From assembly GCF_019012925.1 (NCBI RefSeq), contig NZ_JAGIRL010000006.1:6862-70861 (forward strand): a stretch of DNA of 64,000 nucleotides. Reading direction: 5' to 3'. Positions 43,407 through 51,352 of this stretch are shown one piece after another. The notes below the pieces were generated by a model that ran no database searches, was not told where the DNA came from, and saw only the letters and a list, made by a program, of their open reading frames with translations. Source of the stretch: Fusobacterium sp. Its GTDB lineage: Bacteria > Fusobacteriota > Fusobacteriia > Fusobacteriales > Fusobacteriaceae. Made by a program: the position numbers and the translations under genes. How positions within the stretch are numbered: the first letter of the stretch is position 1; each line of letters begins with the position of its first letter.

Positions 43407-44348
43407 TTAATTTAATATATTTTTTTGAACATTTTCAATTTTTGTATCATTAGTATTAGAGTTATTTTGATTATTTAAAATATTTTTCAGAAAAGAATAT
43501 TCTTTTTCCAAATAAGATTTTTCTTCTAATTTTTTATGTTTTTGATTAGATAAGGTAGATATATTTATATTATTTAAAGCTAAAATATTTTTTGCTTTTA
43601 AAACTGACATTCCACTTGACTTTTCAAGTGCTTCACTTTCATTAATTATATTTTTTAATTCTTTTTTTAATAGATTTATTTTAGATAATACAAGTAATTT
43701 GATTGAACTTTCTTCTTTGATTCTTTCTATTTCTATTTTAGTTTGATTATATGTTTTATAAAGAGTTTCAAATTTATTAATTAAAGATTCTAATTCATTA
43801 TTTTTAGTTTTTAAATCATCAATTTCTTTATTAAGATTTAAAGCTTCATTCTGCTTATTTATAATTTCATTATATTTATCTAATTCTAATTCTTTTATTA
43901 GATCATCAAAAATACTCAGTATAGGAGTTCTATTGGAGTATCTATTGATAAATTTTAAATAATTATCAAATTTTGATTCTACTTTTTTTAATATTTTAGA
44001 GTCTTTAAGTATTAAATGTCTATTAGATCTTTCAAATTCTCTTTCTACATATTTTTTTAATATAGGGAATGAGTTTCCAATACTAAAAACAGGGTTTTGG
44101 CTATTCTTATTTATAACATAATAAGGACATTTTTCCTCTTTATTATCATAATCTTCTCTAATTTTTTTTAAAGCTTTATCTAGTTGTCTCGACATAGGAA
44201 TTGCCCAATAAATATCTTTAACAATTCTATCTTTAATTAAAAAAAAGTGCGGTCTATTTGTTGTTTTACTATCTAATAAAAAAGAATCTTTATATTTAGT
44301 AAAAAAACTATCTTTGATAATATAAAAGCCATTTTCTTTTAATTCCAT
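43407..44348 (-). CDS. Type III toxin (ToxN/CptN/TenpN-like) with coiled-coil tail
   Basis: 313 residues. Residues about 7-60 carry the pattern of type III endoribonuclease toxins: FYIIKDSFFTKY, RPHFFLI and IYWAIPMS, comparable to the TenpN/CptN pattern of a Phe-rich start, RP and an AIPL-like strand. From about 160 the chain is a charged coiled coil (EIDDLKTKNNELESLINKFE) to the end, an extension unusual for toxins of about 160-190 residues. It is preceded by a promoter, 44-nt repeats and a terminator, the type III layout. The ATG at 44348 has GGAG 13 bases upstream. Assignment rests on motifs plus context. Confidence 0.65.
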   Translation of the reverse strand: MELKENGFYIIKDSFFTKYKDSFLLDSKTTNRPHFFLIKDRIVKDIYWAIPMSRQLDKALKKIREDYDNKEEKCPYYVINKNSQNPVFSIGNSFPILKKYVEREFERSNRHLILKDSKILKKVESKFDNYLKFINRYSNRTPILSIFDDLIKELELDKYNEIINKQNEALNLNKEIDDLKTKNNELESLINKFETLYKTYNQTKIEIERIKEESSIKLLVLSKINLLKKELKNIINESEALEKSSGMSVLKAKNILALNNINISTLSNQKHKKLEEKSYLEKEYSFLKNILNNQNNSNTNDTKIENVQKNILN

Positions 44349-44377
44349 AACTTTTTTTATTCTCCTTTTTATAGTAT

Positions 44378-44422
44378 AAAAAAAAGCCATTATAGGCTTT
44401 TTTCCCCTATAATCATAGGGCT
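44378..44422 (-). terminator. Terminator between the antitoxin repeats and toxin gene
   Basis: Two hairpins in series: CCCTAT/ATAGGG, then AAAAAAGCC/GGCTTTTTT with a T-run, 30 bases before the toxin ATG. In type III systems a leaky terminator here sets the ratio of RNA antitoxin to toxin mRNA. Confidence 0.8.
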
Positions 44423-44434
44423 TTTTATTTTACT

Positions 44435-44556
44435 ATCCTCATTTTTGAACTTAGGTTTGGATTCCTAAAATCTTATCTATCCTCATTTTTGAACTTAGGT
44501 TCGGATTCCTAAAATCTTATCTATCCTCATTTTTGAAATTAGGTTTGGATTCCTAG
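44435..44556 (-). repeat. 44-nt tandem repeats of unit A
   Basis: Units start at 44435, 44479 and 44523 with an exact 44-base period and only a few base changes; the last is partial. The hairpin core on the RNA strand is TTAGGAATCCAAACCTAAG. Confidence 0.92.
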
Positions 44557-44574
44557 TTTTATTTTACTACCACC

Positions 44575-44603
44575 AGTGTATACTATTTTTCTTTAAATGT
44601 CAA
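44575..44603 (-). promoter_or_regulatory. Promoter of the type III toxin-antitoxin operon
   Basis: Minus strand TTGACA (44598-44603), 17 bases, TACACT (44575-44580). The TGA stop of the upstream 90-residue ORF lies inside this -35 hexamer. Confidence 0.75.
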
Positions 44604-44872
44604 TATCTATAATCAAAATTTTGATAAACAATTTCTTTTCCACTTATCAATGAAAAATAATAATTTTTTAAAAACCCTAAATTCTTCCTAGAAATTTCTT
44701 TTAAAATTTTATCTTTATTTTCATTGTCTTTTAAAAGTTTTTCTATTTCTCTAAAATAATACACTCTCATCTTTTCATATTTATTTTTTTTTACTTTCCA
44801 TATAATAAAAGCAAGTGTAAAAATAATACTATTAAAAATTAAAAAAAATATCATCTGTATCTTAGGACTCAT
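44600..44872 (-). CDS. 90-residue membrane-anchored protein of the type III module
   Basis: One N-terminal membrane helix (MIFFLIFNSIIFTLAFIIW) and a charged helical cytosolic part (KLLKDNENKDKILKEISRKN). AAGGGGG lies 6 bases before the ATG and a promoter is at 45017-45045. Its stop codon forms part of the antitoxin promoter. Remnants of the same gene precede both other RNA units, so it was carried in the repeated module. Function unknown; it might be an accessory of the toxin system or only a passenger. Confidence 0.7.
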   Translation of the reverse strand: MSPKIQMIFFLIFNSIIFTLAFIIWKVKKNKYEKMRVYYFREIEKLLKDNENKDKILKEISRKNLGFLKNYYFSLISGKEIVYQNFDYRY

Positions 44873-44912
44873 AAATACCCCCTTATTTTTCTTTAATTAA
44901 AACAGTGTCAAA

Positions 44913-44998
44913 TTATCTATAATCTTTCCAAATTATAAAATCACACTTACTACAATAGAACGAATTAAAATTTTCTTTAATATCTCTGTATTTTTTCT
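44913..44998 (-). pseudogene. Possible zinc-ribbon gene fragment
   Basis: A short open stretch reads FNSFYCSKCDFIIWKDYR then stop, like the C-terminal zinc ribbon of a larger protein, with a stop codon just upstream. There is no start or ribosome site. It lies in the leader of the 90-residue ORF and could be chance. Confidence 0.3.
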
Positions 44999-45016
44999 AC
45001 TATCCCTATTAGTATA

Positions 45017-45045
45017 AATATAATACATATTCTAGCAATTGTCAA
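45017..45045 (-). promoter_or_regulatory. Promoter upstream of the 90-residue ORF
   Basis: Minus strand TTGACA (45040-45045), 17 bases, TATATT (45017-45022), leaving a leader of about 135 bases. Confidence 0.7.
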
Positions 45046-45127
45046 TCCTCAAATATTTCTACTCTATCTAAGATAGACAATATTGTAATATAATTCCCTT
45101 TTATATTTTAAATATCATATTTTCATT

Positions 45128-46369
45128 TTATATAAACATCTGTTGAAGTAAACCTTTTTTAAACTCCTTTAAATTCTCAAGCTCTTTTTCAATTTTCTCT
45201 ATTTTACTATCTATTGAAGATAAAAAATCAGCTATTTTTTGTTGTTCTTCTAAGACTGGAAGTTTTATTAAACATTCACCAATTTCTGTTAGATTAATTT
45301 TTTGAGGAAAGGCAACTTTTAAAGTTCTTTTATCAAGCTCTTTTTGAAAAAATTTCGATTTTATAAATTGATTTATATAACTAGGATAGATTCTATCTTT
45401 TAATTTAATCAAAGCTAAACTTACATAAAAATCTGCTATGATTTCCCAATCAATCAATTTACTTTCTCCAATATTCCCTATTCTTGTCATAAGAATATCA
45501 TTTTCTTCAATTTTTCTTTTCCTATTATTTTTTATATATTCTTCTTCACTTACAAATTTTACATTAATAAAGTCATTATTTGTAATATTTTCAACACTAT
45601 AGAAAGGGATTCCCTTCTCTACATATTTAGGAGTTTGATGAGTTCCATCATAAATATTAGCTATTTTATTAAATCTCTTCTCTTTCCACTCTGGATAATC
45701 ATTCCCCTCATTGTCCTTAAATCTTAACTCTTGAGAGAAAATCTTTTGCATAACTCCCTTTTTATATTCCTTAAATAGCTCTAATTTTTCCTCTGTTAGA
45801 GATATTTTTTTATCTACATTAGAAAGAAAGTTAGCTATTTTTTGCTGTTCTGAAAAAATGGGTATATTAATTTTAATATTTTCAATATCTTTTATACTAA
45901 CATTAGCCTGATTACCTGTTCCACCTATTGATAACTCAAAAAATTTATCTAAAAAACTTTTATGTTTAATTATATCTTTGAAAAAATCTGCACTATATTT
46001 TTCATATTTCATTTTAATGCAAGCTAATCTTTGATTTAATAATAAATTATTTTCATTATTAATTTTATAAGAATATCCAAAATCTTTTTTTCCTACTGTT
46101 CCTGTCAAAGTTAAAATTATATCATCTTTATTTAATAAATACTCTTTTTCTTTTTCATTAATTTCTTCCATAAAACTTGAATTTCTATCTAATAAAAGCT
46201 TATTTTGATATAGATTTCCCATTTTTATAACTTGATATTTAGAAGGTGTATTTAAAAATTTATTACTTTTAAAAGCATACCCTCCTTTTATTTCAGCTAT
46301 CTCTCCTAACTTCTTCTCTTCCCACTCATCAGTAAACTCTTTAAATCTTAACTTTGGTACTTTTCTCAT
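45128..46369 (-). CDS. hsdS: Type I restriction system specificity subunit HsdS
   Basis: 413 residues with two target-recognition domains, each followed by a conserved helical spacer: EQQKIANFLSNVDKKI and EQQKIADFLSSIDSKI. It selects the two halves of the recognition site for the HsdM/HsdR complex. Its ATG overlaps the TGA of the DUF1016 gene. No inverted partial hsdS copy is present, so there is no sign of shuffling. Confidence 0.93.
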   Translation of the reverse strand: MRKVPKLRFKEFTDEWEEKKLGEIAEIKGGYAFKSNKFLNTPSKYQVIKMGNLYQNKLLLDRNSSFMEEINEKEKEYLLNKDDIILTLTGTVGKKDFGYSYKINNENNLLLNQRLACIKMKYEKYSADFFKDIIKHKSFLDKFFELSIGGTGNQANVSIKDIENIKINIPIFSEQQKIANFLSNVDKKISLTEEKLELFKEYKKGVMQKIFSQELRFKDNEGNDYPEWKEKRFNKIANIYDGTHQTPKYVEKGIPFYSVENITNNDFINVKFVSEEEYIKNNRKRKIEENDILMTRIGNIGESKLIDWEIIADFYVSLALIKLKDRIYPSYINQFIKSKFFQKELDKRTLKVAFPQKINLTEIGECLIKLPVLEEQQKIADFLSSIDSKIEKIEKELENLKEFKKGLLQQMFI

Positions 46370-47364
46370 TCTCTTATCTCACTTTCTACTATCTTCTTTA
46401 ACTCCTCTTTACTAGGTAAGATTGTCATATATCTACTAGCAAATATCTGTTCATTTCCCTCTGGAAGTGTCATATTTACAAGGGTATCATTTTTATCCTT
46501 ACAAATTATTATTCCTATTGTCTTATTCTCATCAGCAAGTTTTACATGTCTATCATAATAATTTACATACATTTGCATCTGTCCAATATCTTGATGTTTT
46601 AATTTTCCTATTTTCAAATCTATCAATACAAAACATTTTAACAATCTATTGTAGAAAACCAAATCAACAAAAAAGTGTTCTTCATCAAAAGTAAATCTCA
46701 CTTGTCTTCCTTGAAATAGAAAACCTTTTCCAAGTTCCATTATAAACTTTTCTATATGATTAATTATACCTGTTTCTAAATCATTTTCTGAATATATAGC
46801 CTTTTCGTCTAAATTTAAAAATTCTAAAATATATGGATCTTTTATTATATCTTGAGGTTTTTCTATCACTTGTCCTTTTTGAGATAATTCAAGTATTTTT
46901 TCCTTATCTCTACTTAGAACCAATCTTTCATATAGAGCAGAATCCATCTGTCTTTTGAGTTCTCTCAAACTCCAACCATTATTTATTGCTTCAATCTCAT
47001 AAAAATTTCTCTCCTCAATATCAACTATTCTCATAAGAGTTAGATAGTGAGAGTACGAAAGTTTAAATTCGTCAGACAGTGTCTGCCTTTTTTTATAACC
47101 TAGATAAAAACTTTTCATCTGTTTTAGATTGGTTTCAGAAAATCCCTTTCCATAGCTCTCAGTCAATCTTATCGAGAGATTTTTTATTAAACTTTTTCCA
47201 TATTCAGCTCTCTTTTCTCCCCCTTGCTCCTCTTCAACTATCCTCTTACCAATCAAAAAGTATGTTGTTGTCATTGTGGAATTAATTGAGCTGACTATTT
47301 TTTTCCTAGATAATTCAATGATATTTTTAATATCTATAAAAACATCTTTTTTCTCAATCTCCAT
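46366..47364 (-). CDS. DUF1016 (YhcG) PDDEXK nuclease protein
   Basis: 332 residues: N-terminal DUF1016 helical domain and a C-terminal PDDEXK-like nuclease fold with FVLIDLKIGKLKHQDIGQM holding the catalytic Asp and Lys. Such genes are often inserted between hsdM and hsdS of type I systems and some act in anti-phage defence. It overlaps hsdS by 4 bases and starts 8 bases after hsdM, so it belongs to the operon. Confidence 0.9.
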   Translation of the reverse strand: MEIEKKDVFIDIKNIIELSRKKIVSSINSTMTTTYFLIGKRIVEEEQGGEKRAEYGKSLIKNLSIRLTESYGKGFSETNLKQMKSFYLGYKKRQTLSDEFKLSYSHYLTLMRIVDIEERNFYEIEAINNGWSLRELKRQMDSALYERLVLSRDKEKILELSQKGQVIEKPQDIIKDPYILEFLNLDEKAIYSENDLETGIINHIEKFIMELGKGFLFQGRQVRFTFDEEHFFVDLVFYNRLLKCFVLIDLKIGKLKHQDIGQMQMYVNYYDRHVKLADENKTIGIIICKDKNDTLVNMTLPEGNEQIFASRYMTILPSKEELKKIVESEIRE

Positions 47365-47372
47365 ATTCTCAC

Positions 47373-48914
47373 CTACATTATAGGAGCTTTTATTCCAAGC
47401 TCGTCACAGAAAGATTTAATAACACTATCCACTTCTGCCATCTCTTTATCAATACCCTTGATCCTATCTACTACCTCATCAAGATCTATCTCCTCTTCCT
47501 CTTCAAATGTATCTACATATCTAGGAATATTCAAATTATAATCGTTCTCCTCTATCTCTTTCATACTTACCTTTTTAGAGTATTTCTCAACTTCTTCTCT
47601 ATCTCTGTAAGTTTTTACAATCTTCTCTACGTCCTCATCTCTTAGATAGTTTTGATTTTTAGCCTTTTCAAACTCATTAGAAGCATCAATAAACAATATA
47701 TCATCATCAGCTTTTCTATTTTTCTTCACTACTATTATACAAGTAGGTATTGATGTACCATAGAATATATTTGCTGGTAGTCCTATTATTGCATCTATAT
47801 AGTTTTTATCCTTCAATAGATATTTTCTAATCACTCCCTCACTAGCACCTCTAAATAGTACTCCGTGTGGTACAATTACAGCCATAGTTCCATCATCAGC
47901 CAATTGATATATCATATGTTGGATAAATGCAAAGTCAGCCTTACTACTTGGAGCTAATTTCCCATAACTTGCAAATCTCTCATCAGAAAGAAAACTATCA
48001 TCTGCACTCCATTTTTGTGAGAATGGAGGATTTGCCACCACTATATCAAACCTTTTATCCAAATGTTGTGGATCTTCTAAGGTATTTCCCTGTCTTATCT
48101 CAAAATCATTAAATCTAATTCCGTGAAGTATCATATTCATGCGAGCTAAGTTGTAAGTAGTAGTATTTAACTCCTGCCCATAAAAATTAGCTACATCTGT
48201 ATATTTAGCTATTTTCAACAACAATGAACCTGATCCACAAGTAGGATCATAGGCAGATCTCACTCTATCTTTTCCCGTTGTAGTCAACATAGCTAATAGT
48301 TTTGAAGCTTGAGCTGGTGTATAGAACTCTCCAGCTTTTTTACCAGCATTACTAGCAAATTGTCCAATCAAATACTCATAGGCATTTCCTAAAATATCCA
48401 TCTCTGTATTTTCAAATTGAAACTCAATATCATTTAGATGTTTTACTACCTCTGAAATCATCTTATTCTTATCATCTACTGATTTTCCCAACTTCAACGA
48501 CGTCAAATCCACATCTCCAAATAGTCCAGAAAAATCATCATTACTAGCCTGTCCATTAGTAGAGTCCTCTATATATTTTAATGCCATTCCCAAATCTTCA
48601 ATAATAAACTCTCCATTTTTAGCTCTTCTAGCCAAAACTCCAAATAGATATTTCGGCTCTATGAAATATCCAATACTATTTACACAATACTCTCTCACTG
48701 CTTCAATATATTCATCATTTCCTTCAATATCTTCAAATCTCATATTATCCTCTGATAATATATCATTCCCCGTTTTTTCAATCTTTTCAGATAGAAATTT
48801 AAAAAATATCAAGCCTAATATATAGTTTCTAAACTCATCTGCTCCCATATTTCCTCTAAGTTCATTAGCTATTGCCCATAATCTTTTCTCTAATTCTGCT
48901 TGATGTTCTGTCAT
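47373..48914 (-). CDS. hsdM: Type I restriction system DNA methyltransferase HsdM
   Basis: 513 residues: N-terminal HsdM helical domain (starting ELEKRLWAIANELRG), SAM-binding DPTCGSGSLLL and catalytic NPPF, so an N6-adenine methylase. The ATG at 48914 is chosen because GGAGG lies 5 bases upstream; an earlier ATG at 48935 has only a weak site. First gene of hsdM-DUF1016-hsdS; hsdR lies apart at 53-56 kb. Confidence 0.95.
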   Translation of the reverse strand: MTEHQAELEKRLWAIANELRGNMGADEFRNYILGLIFFKFLSEKIEKTGNDILSEDNMRFEDIEGNDEYIEAVREYCVNSIGYFIEPKYLFGVLARRAKNGEFIIEDLGMALKYIEDSTNGQASNDDFSGLFGDVDLTSLKLGKSVDDKNKMISEVVKHLNDIEFQFENTEMDILGNAYEYLIGQFASNAGKKAGEFYTPAQASKLLAMLTTTGKDRVRSAYDPTCGSGSLLLKIAKYTDVANFYGQELNTTTYNLARMNMILHGIRFNDFEIRQGNTLEDPQHLDKRFDIVVANPPFSQKWSADDSFLSDERFASYGKLAPSSKADFAFIQHMIYQLADDGTMAVIVPHGVLFRGASEGVIRKYLLKDKNYIDAIIGLPANIFYGTSIPTCIIVVKKNRKADDDILFIDASNEFEKAKNQNYLRDEDVEKIVKTYRDREEVEKYSKKVSMKEIEENDYNLNIPRYVDTFEEEEEIDLDEVVDRIKGIDKEMAEVDSVIKSFCDELGIKAPIM

Positions 48915-49044
48915 TTTATCCTCCATAATCTCCATATTTTCTTTACCATCTATCTTTATTTTATCAGTATTTTCATTAATTGTATATATTTTATTGTCTT
49001 TAGAGCTAAAAAAGAGTAAAATAGGTGAAAAGGGGGGAGTATTT

Positions 49045-49410
49045 ATGAAAAAACTTTTAATTGTATTGATGTTAGCTACTGCAACTCTTGGTTATGCTAA
49101 GGAGAAACATTGTAACAGTTTAGACAGAGATATTGCAAAATTGGATAGACTTACAACTGAAAACTATACTCTTGTTTCAATCTGCTTTGAAAGACCAAAT
49201 AGAAAGAGTATCAGAAAGACTTTTAACAATTTAGAAAAAACAGAAAAACTTATCAACCATATCACTGATGAACATTTTGCTACTTTAAGAGAAAGAGATG
49301 CAAGAAGATTATTCGATAAGAAATACAAGATATTCCAGACTAAAAAGGAATTGTACTATCTAAGAAAAACTCTAGTTGATAGTAGAGATTTAGATGTTGA
49401 TGATGATTAA
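49045..49410 (+). CDS. Small exported helical protein, unknown
   Basis: 121 residues with signal peptide MKKLLIVLMLATATLGYA and a helical, basic body (KLINHITDEHFATLRERDAR) ending in an acidic tail (DSRDLDVDDD). A GGGGGGAG site lies before the ATG at 49045. Two cysteines could form a disulfide in the periplasm. I do not recognise a family. It sits on the opposite strand from hsdM in the defence island. Confidence 0.65.
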   Translation: MKKLLIVLMLATATLGYAKEKHCNSLDRDIAKLDRLTTENYTLVSICFERPNRKSIRKTFNNLEKTEKLINHITDEHFATLRERDARRLFDKKYKIFQTKKELYYLRKTLVDSRDLDVDDD

Positions 49411-49539
49411 TTGAGAAAACAAAAATAATATTAAGATTTATTGTTGAATTTATATAAAACATATTTTTAATTTTAAGTGAAAAAATCACTTTTTATATCT
49501 ATAATTACAATTATACATCACAAAACAGTAAAAATAAAA

Positions 49540-49568
49540 TTGACAAAAGTGTAAAATTCACATAAAAT
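49540..49568 (+). promoter_or_regulatory. Promoter of rloA
   Basis: TTGACA (49540-49545), 17 bases, TAAAAT (49563-49568), just before the rloA ribosome site. Confidence 0.75.
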
Positions 49569-49585
49569 ATGTAAAAGGAGGTTTT

Positions 49586-50911
49586 ATGTTAATTAAATTC
49601 ACAGTAGAAAATTTTTTATCATTCAATAATAAAAAAGAGTTTAGTATGATAACTGGGAAATCTCGTTCACATACTTCTCATATTTATAGCACTCCAAATT
49701 TATCATTACTAAAAACTTCATATATTTATGGAGCAAATGCTTCTGGAAAAACTAACTTTATTAAAAGTATTAATTTTGCTAGAAAATGTATCCTTAATGG
49801 AATGGCTAGTGTAAATACCTTAGAAAAAAATTACAAGTTAGATGAAGATAGCTTAAATAGACCCACTCAATTTGAATTTGAAATTTTAATAGAAGATAAA
49901 ATTTACGCCTATGGTTTTTCATTTTTTTTAAAAACAAAAGAAATATTAGAAGAATGGCTTGTTGAAGTAGGAAAAAAAGAAGATATAAATATATTCACAA
50001 GAGAAAAAAATAAAATTGAAAATTCTTTAAAATTAACAGAAACAGATAATATTAAATTAAATGTTTATTTAAGTGATTTAGAACCAAATACCTTACTATT
50101 AGAAACTTTAAATAAAAAGAAATGGGAAAAAAATGATTATGAGTTTTTAAAAGTTCTAAAATGGTTAGAAGAAAATTTAATAATTATTTTTCCAAATACG
50201 ACTAACTATGTTATGGAATATTTTGAAAATACCAATAGTTGGGTAGAATATTTAAATATCTTTGATATAGGAATTACTGAAATTTCTTTTGGAGAACGTG
50301 AATTTGAGGAGTTGCCTATCCCTAAAGAACTAAAAAGTAAAATTTCAAATGATATGGCTAATTTAGTTTTAGATAAGGAAGATAATAAAAAAATTATTAT
50401 TGGACTTGGAGATAATTTTTTAAATCTTTATTTAGAAAATAATAAATTAAAAGCTAAAGAGATTATATTTAGGCATAAAGGCTTAGAAAAAGAGGTAGAA
50501 TTCAAATTTTATGAAGAGTCTGATGGAACTAAACGTTTATTAGAACTACTTCCTCTATTAGAAAAAGTAAAATGTAACAATCAAACAATATTGATAGATG
50601 AATTAGAAAGAAGCTTACACCCTGTTTTGGTAAAAGAATTTTTAAGAAGATTCTATAAAAATATGGAAAAAACTAATTCTCAATTAATAATTACTACTCA
50701 TGAATCAAGATTGCTAGATTTAGATATAATAAGAAGAGATGAGGTATGGTTTGCAGAAAATTCCATTGAGGAAGGTACAAACCTCTATTCATTAGAAGAA
50801 TTTAAAACAAGATTTGATCTAAAATTAGACAAAGCTTATTTACTTGGAAGATATGGGGGAATTCCTCAAATTAAAACTCTTTTAGATGAAGAGATAGAGT
50901 GTGATGACTAA
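49586..50911 (+). CDS. rloA: RloA-type AAA ATPase (restriction-linked)
   Basis: 441 residues of the AAA_15/AAA_21 SMC-like group: IKFTVENFLSFNNKKEF start, Walker A GANASGKTN, LIDELERSLHP Walker B and ITTHE. RloA proteins accompany type I restriction genes and pair with RloB in abortive-infection-type defence. More AT-rich than the flanking metabolic genes, which suggests transfer. Its stop overlaps the start of rloB (TAATG), but rloB is broken. Confidence 0.85.
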   Translation: MLIKFTVENFLSFNNKKEFSMITGKSRSHTSHIYSTPNLSLLKTSYIYGANASGKTNFIKSINFARKCILNGMASVNTLEKNYKLDEDSLNRPTQFEFEILIEDKIYAYGFSFFLKTKEILEEWLVEVGKKEDINIFTREKNKIENSLKLTETDNIKLNVYLSDLEPNTLLLETLNKKKWEKNDYEFLKVLKWLEENLIIIFPNTTNYVMEYFENTNSWVEYLNIFDIGITEISFGEREFEELPIPKELKSKISNDMANLVLDKEDNKKIIIGLGDNFLNLYLENNKLKAKEIIFRHKGLEKEVEFKFYEESDGTKRLLELLPLLEKVKCNNQTILIDELERSLHPVLVKEFLRRFYKNMEKTNSQLIITTHESRLLDLDIIRRDEVWFAENSIEEGTNLYSLEEFKTRFDLKLDKAYLLGRYGGIPQIKTLLDEEIECDD

Positions 50912-51307
50912 TGGGAAGAGAGCGAGGAAAAAATCCTTTTATTAGGACCAGTGAGACTAAATATAAAAGTTGTCAATGGTTGTAAAGAAAATAATTTTAA
51001 TCTTTATTTAAGTAATCCTAATTTTGAATTATGGTTGTTATTTCACTTTATACAAGAGATAACTTTAGAACAACAAGATAAATTTTTATCTAAAAATGGA
51101 GAAATAGCAAAAGAACTTCAAAAATATTTAAATAAAAATAATCTATCAAAAGCAAAAAGTTTCAATAAAAAAATCTTATTTGAACACTACATAGATAGAA
51201 TTGATAATGCTATAAAAGTTGCTAAAAAATATGAGACTGATATAAATAAACTCAAAGATAACTTAGGAACTAATGTATATCAGCTAGTTGAAAAATTTAA
51301 TATCTAA
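50911..51307 (+). pseudogene. rloB: RloB, disrupted by an internal deletion
   Basis: The ATG at 50911 begins MGRERGKNPFIRTSETKYKS, a normal RloB start, but the frame stops at the TAA that ends the 24-codon reading. From about 50975 another frame gives the RloB C-terminal half, including LYLSNPNFELWLLFHF, to 51307. RloB is about 200 residues; the TOPRIM-like middle is missing, so deletion with frameshift is inferred. Without RloB the RloA system is probably inactive. Confidence 0.8.
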
Positions 51308-51310
51308 TAC

Positions 51311-51337
51311 AAAAACACTCCTTAAAGGAGTGTTTTT
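51311..51337 (+). terminator. Terminator between rloB and the MATE gene
   Basis: AAAAACACTCC/GGAGTGTTTTT stem with a short loop; A- and T-runs on both sides make it bidirectional. Confidence 0.85.
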
Positions 51338-51352
51338 ATATCTTCTCTATTT

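Larger units (their letters stand above)
44378..44568 (-). ncRNA. Type III antitoxin RNA, unit A
   Basis: From the start site set by the promoter at 44575-44603 to the terminator. It contains about 2.8 repeats of 44 nt directly upstream of the toxin gene, the arrangement of ToxI/CptI/TenpI RNAs, which are cut into repeat-length units that inhibit the toxin. The ends are predicted. Confidence 0.7.

Noticed and set aside
43001..44556. Tandem 44- and 47-nt repeats as a CRISPR array
   Set aside because: The repeats abut with no unique spacers, have promoter and terminator at each end, and there are no cas genes.
42653..45127. Prophage or integrative element
   Set aside because: No integrase, phage structural gene or attachment repeat is visible, and the tRNA gene in the window is 14 kb away.
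45128..46369. Phase-variable hsdS by recombination
   Set aside because: Only one hsdS is present, with no inverted partial copy or recombinase nearby.
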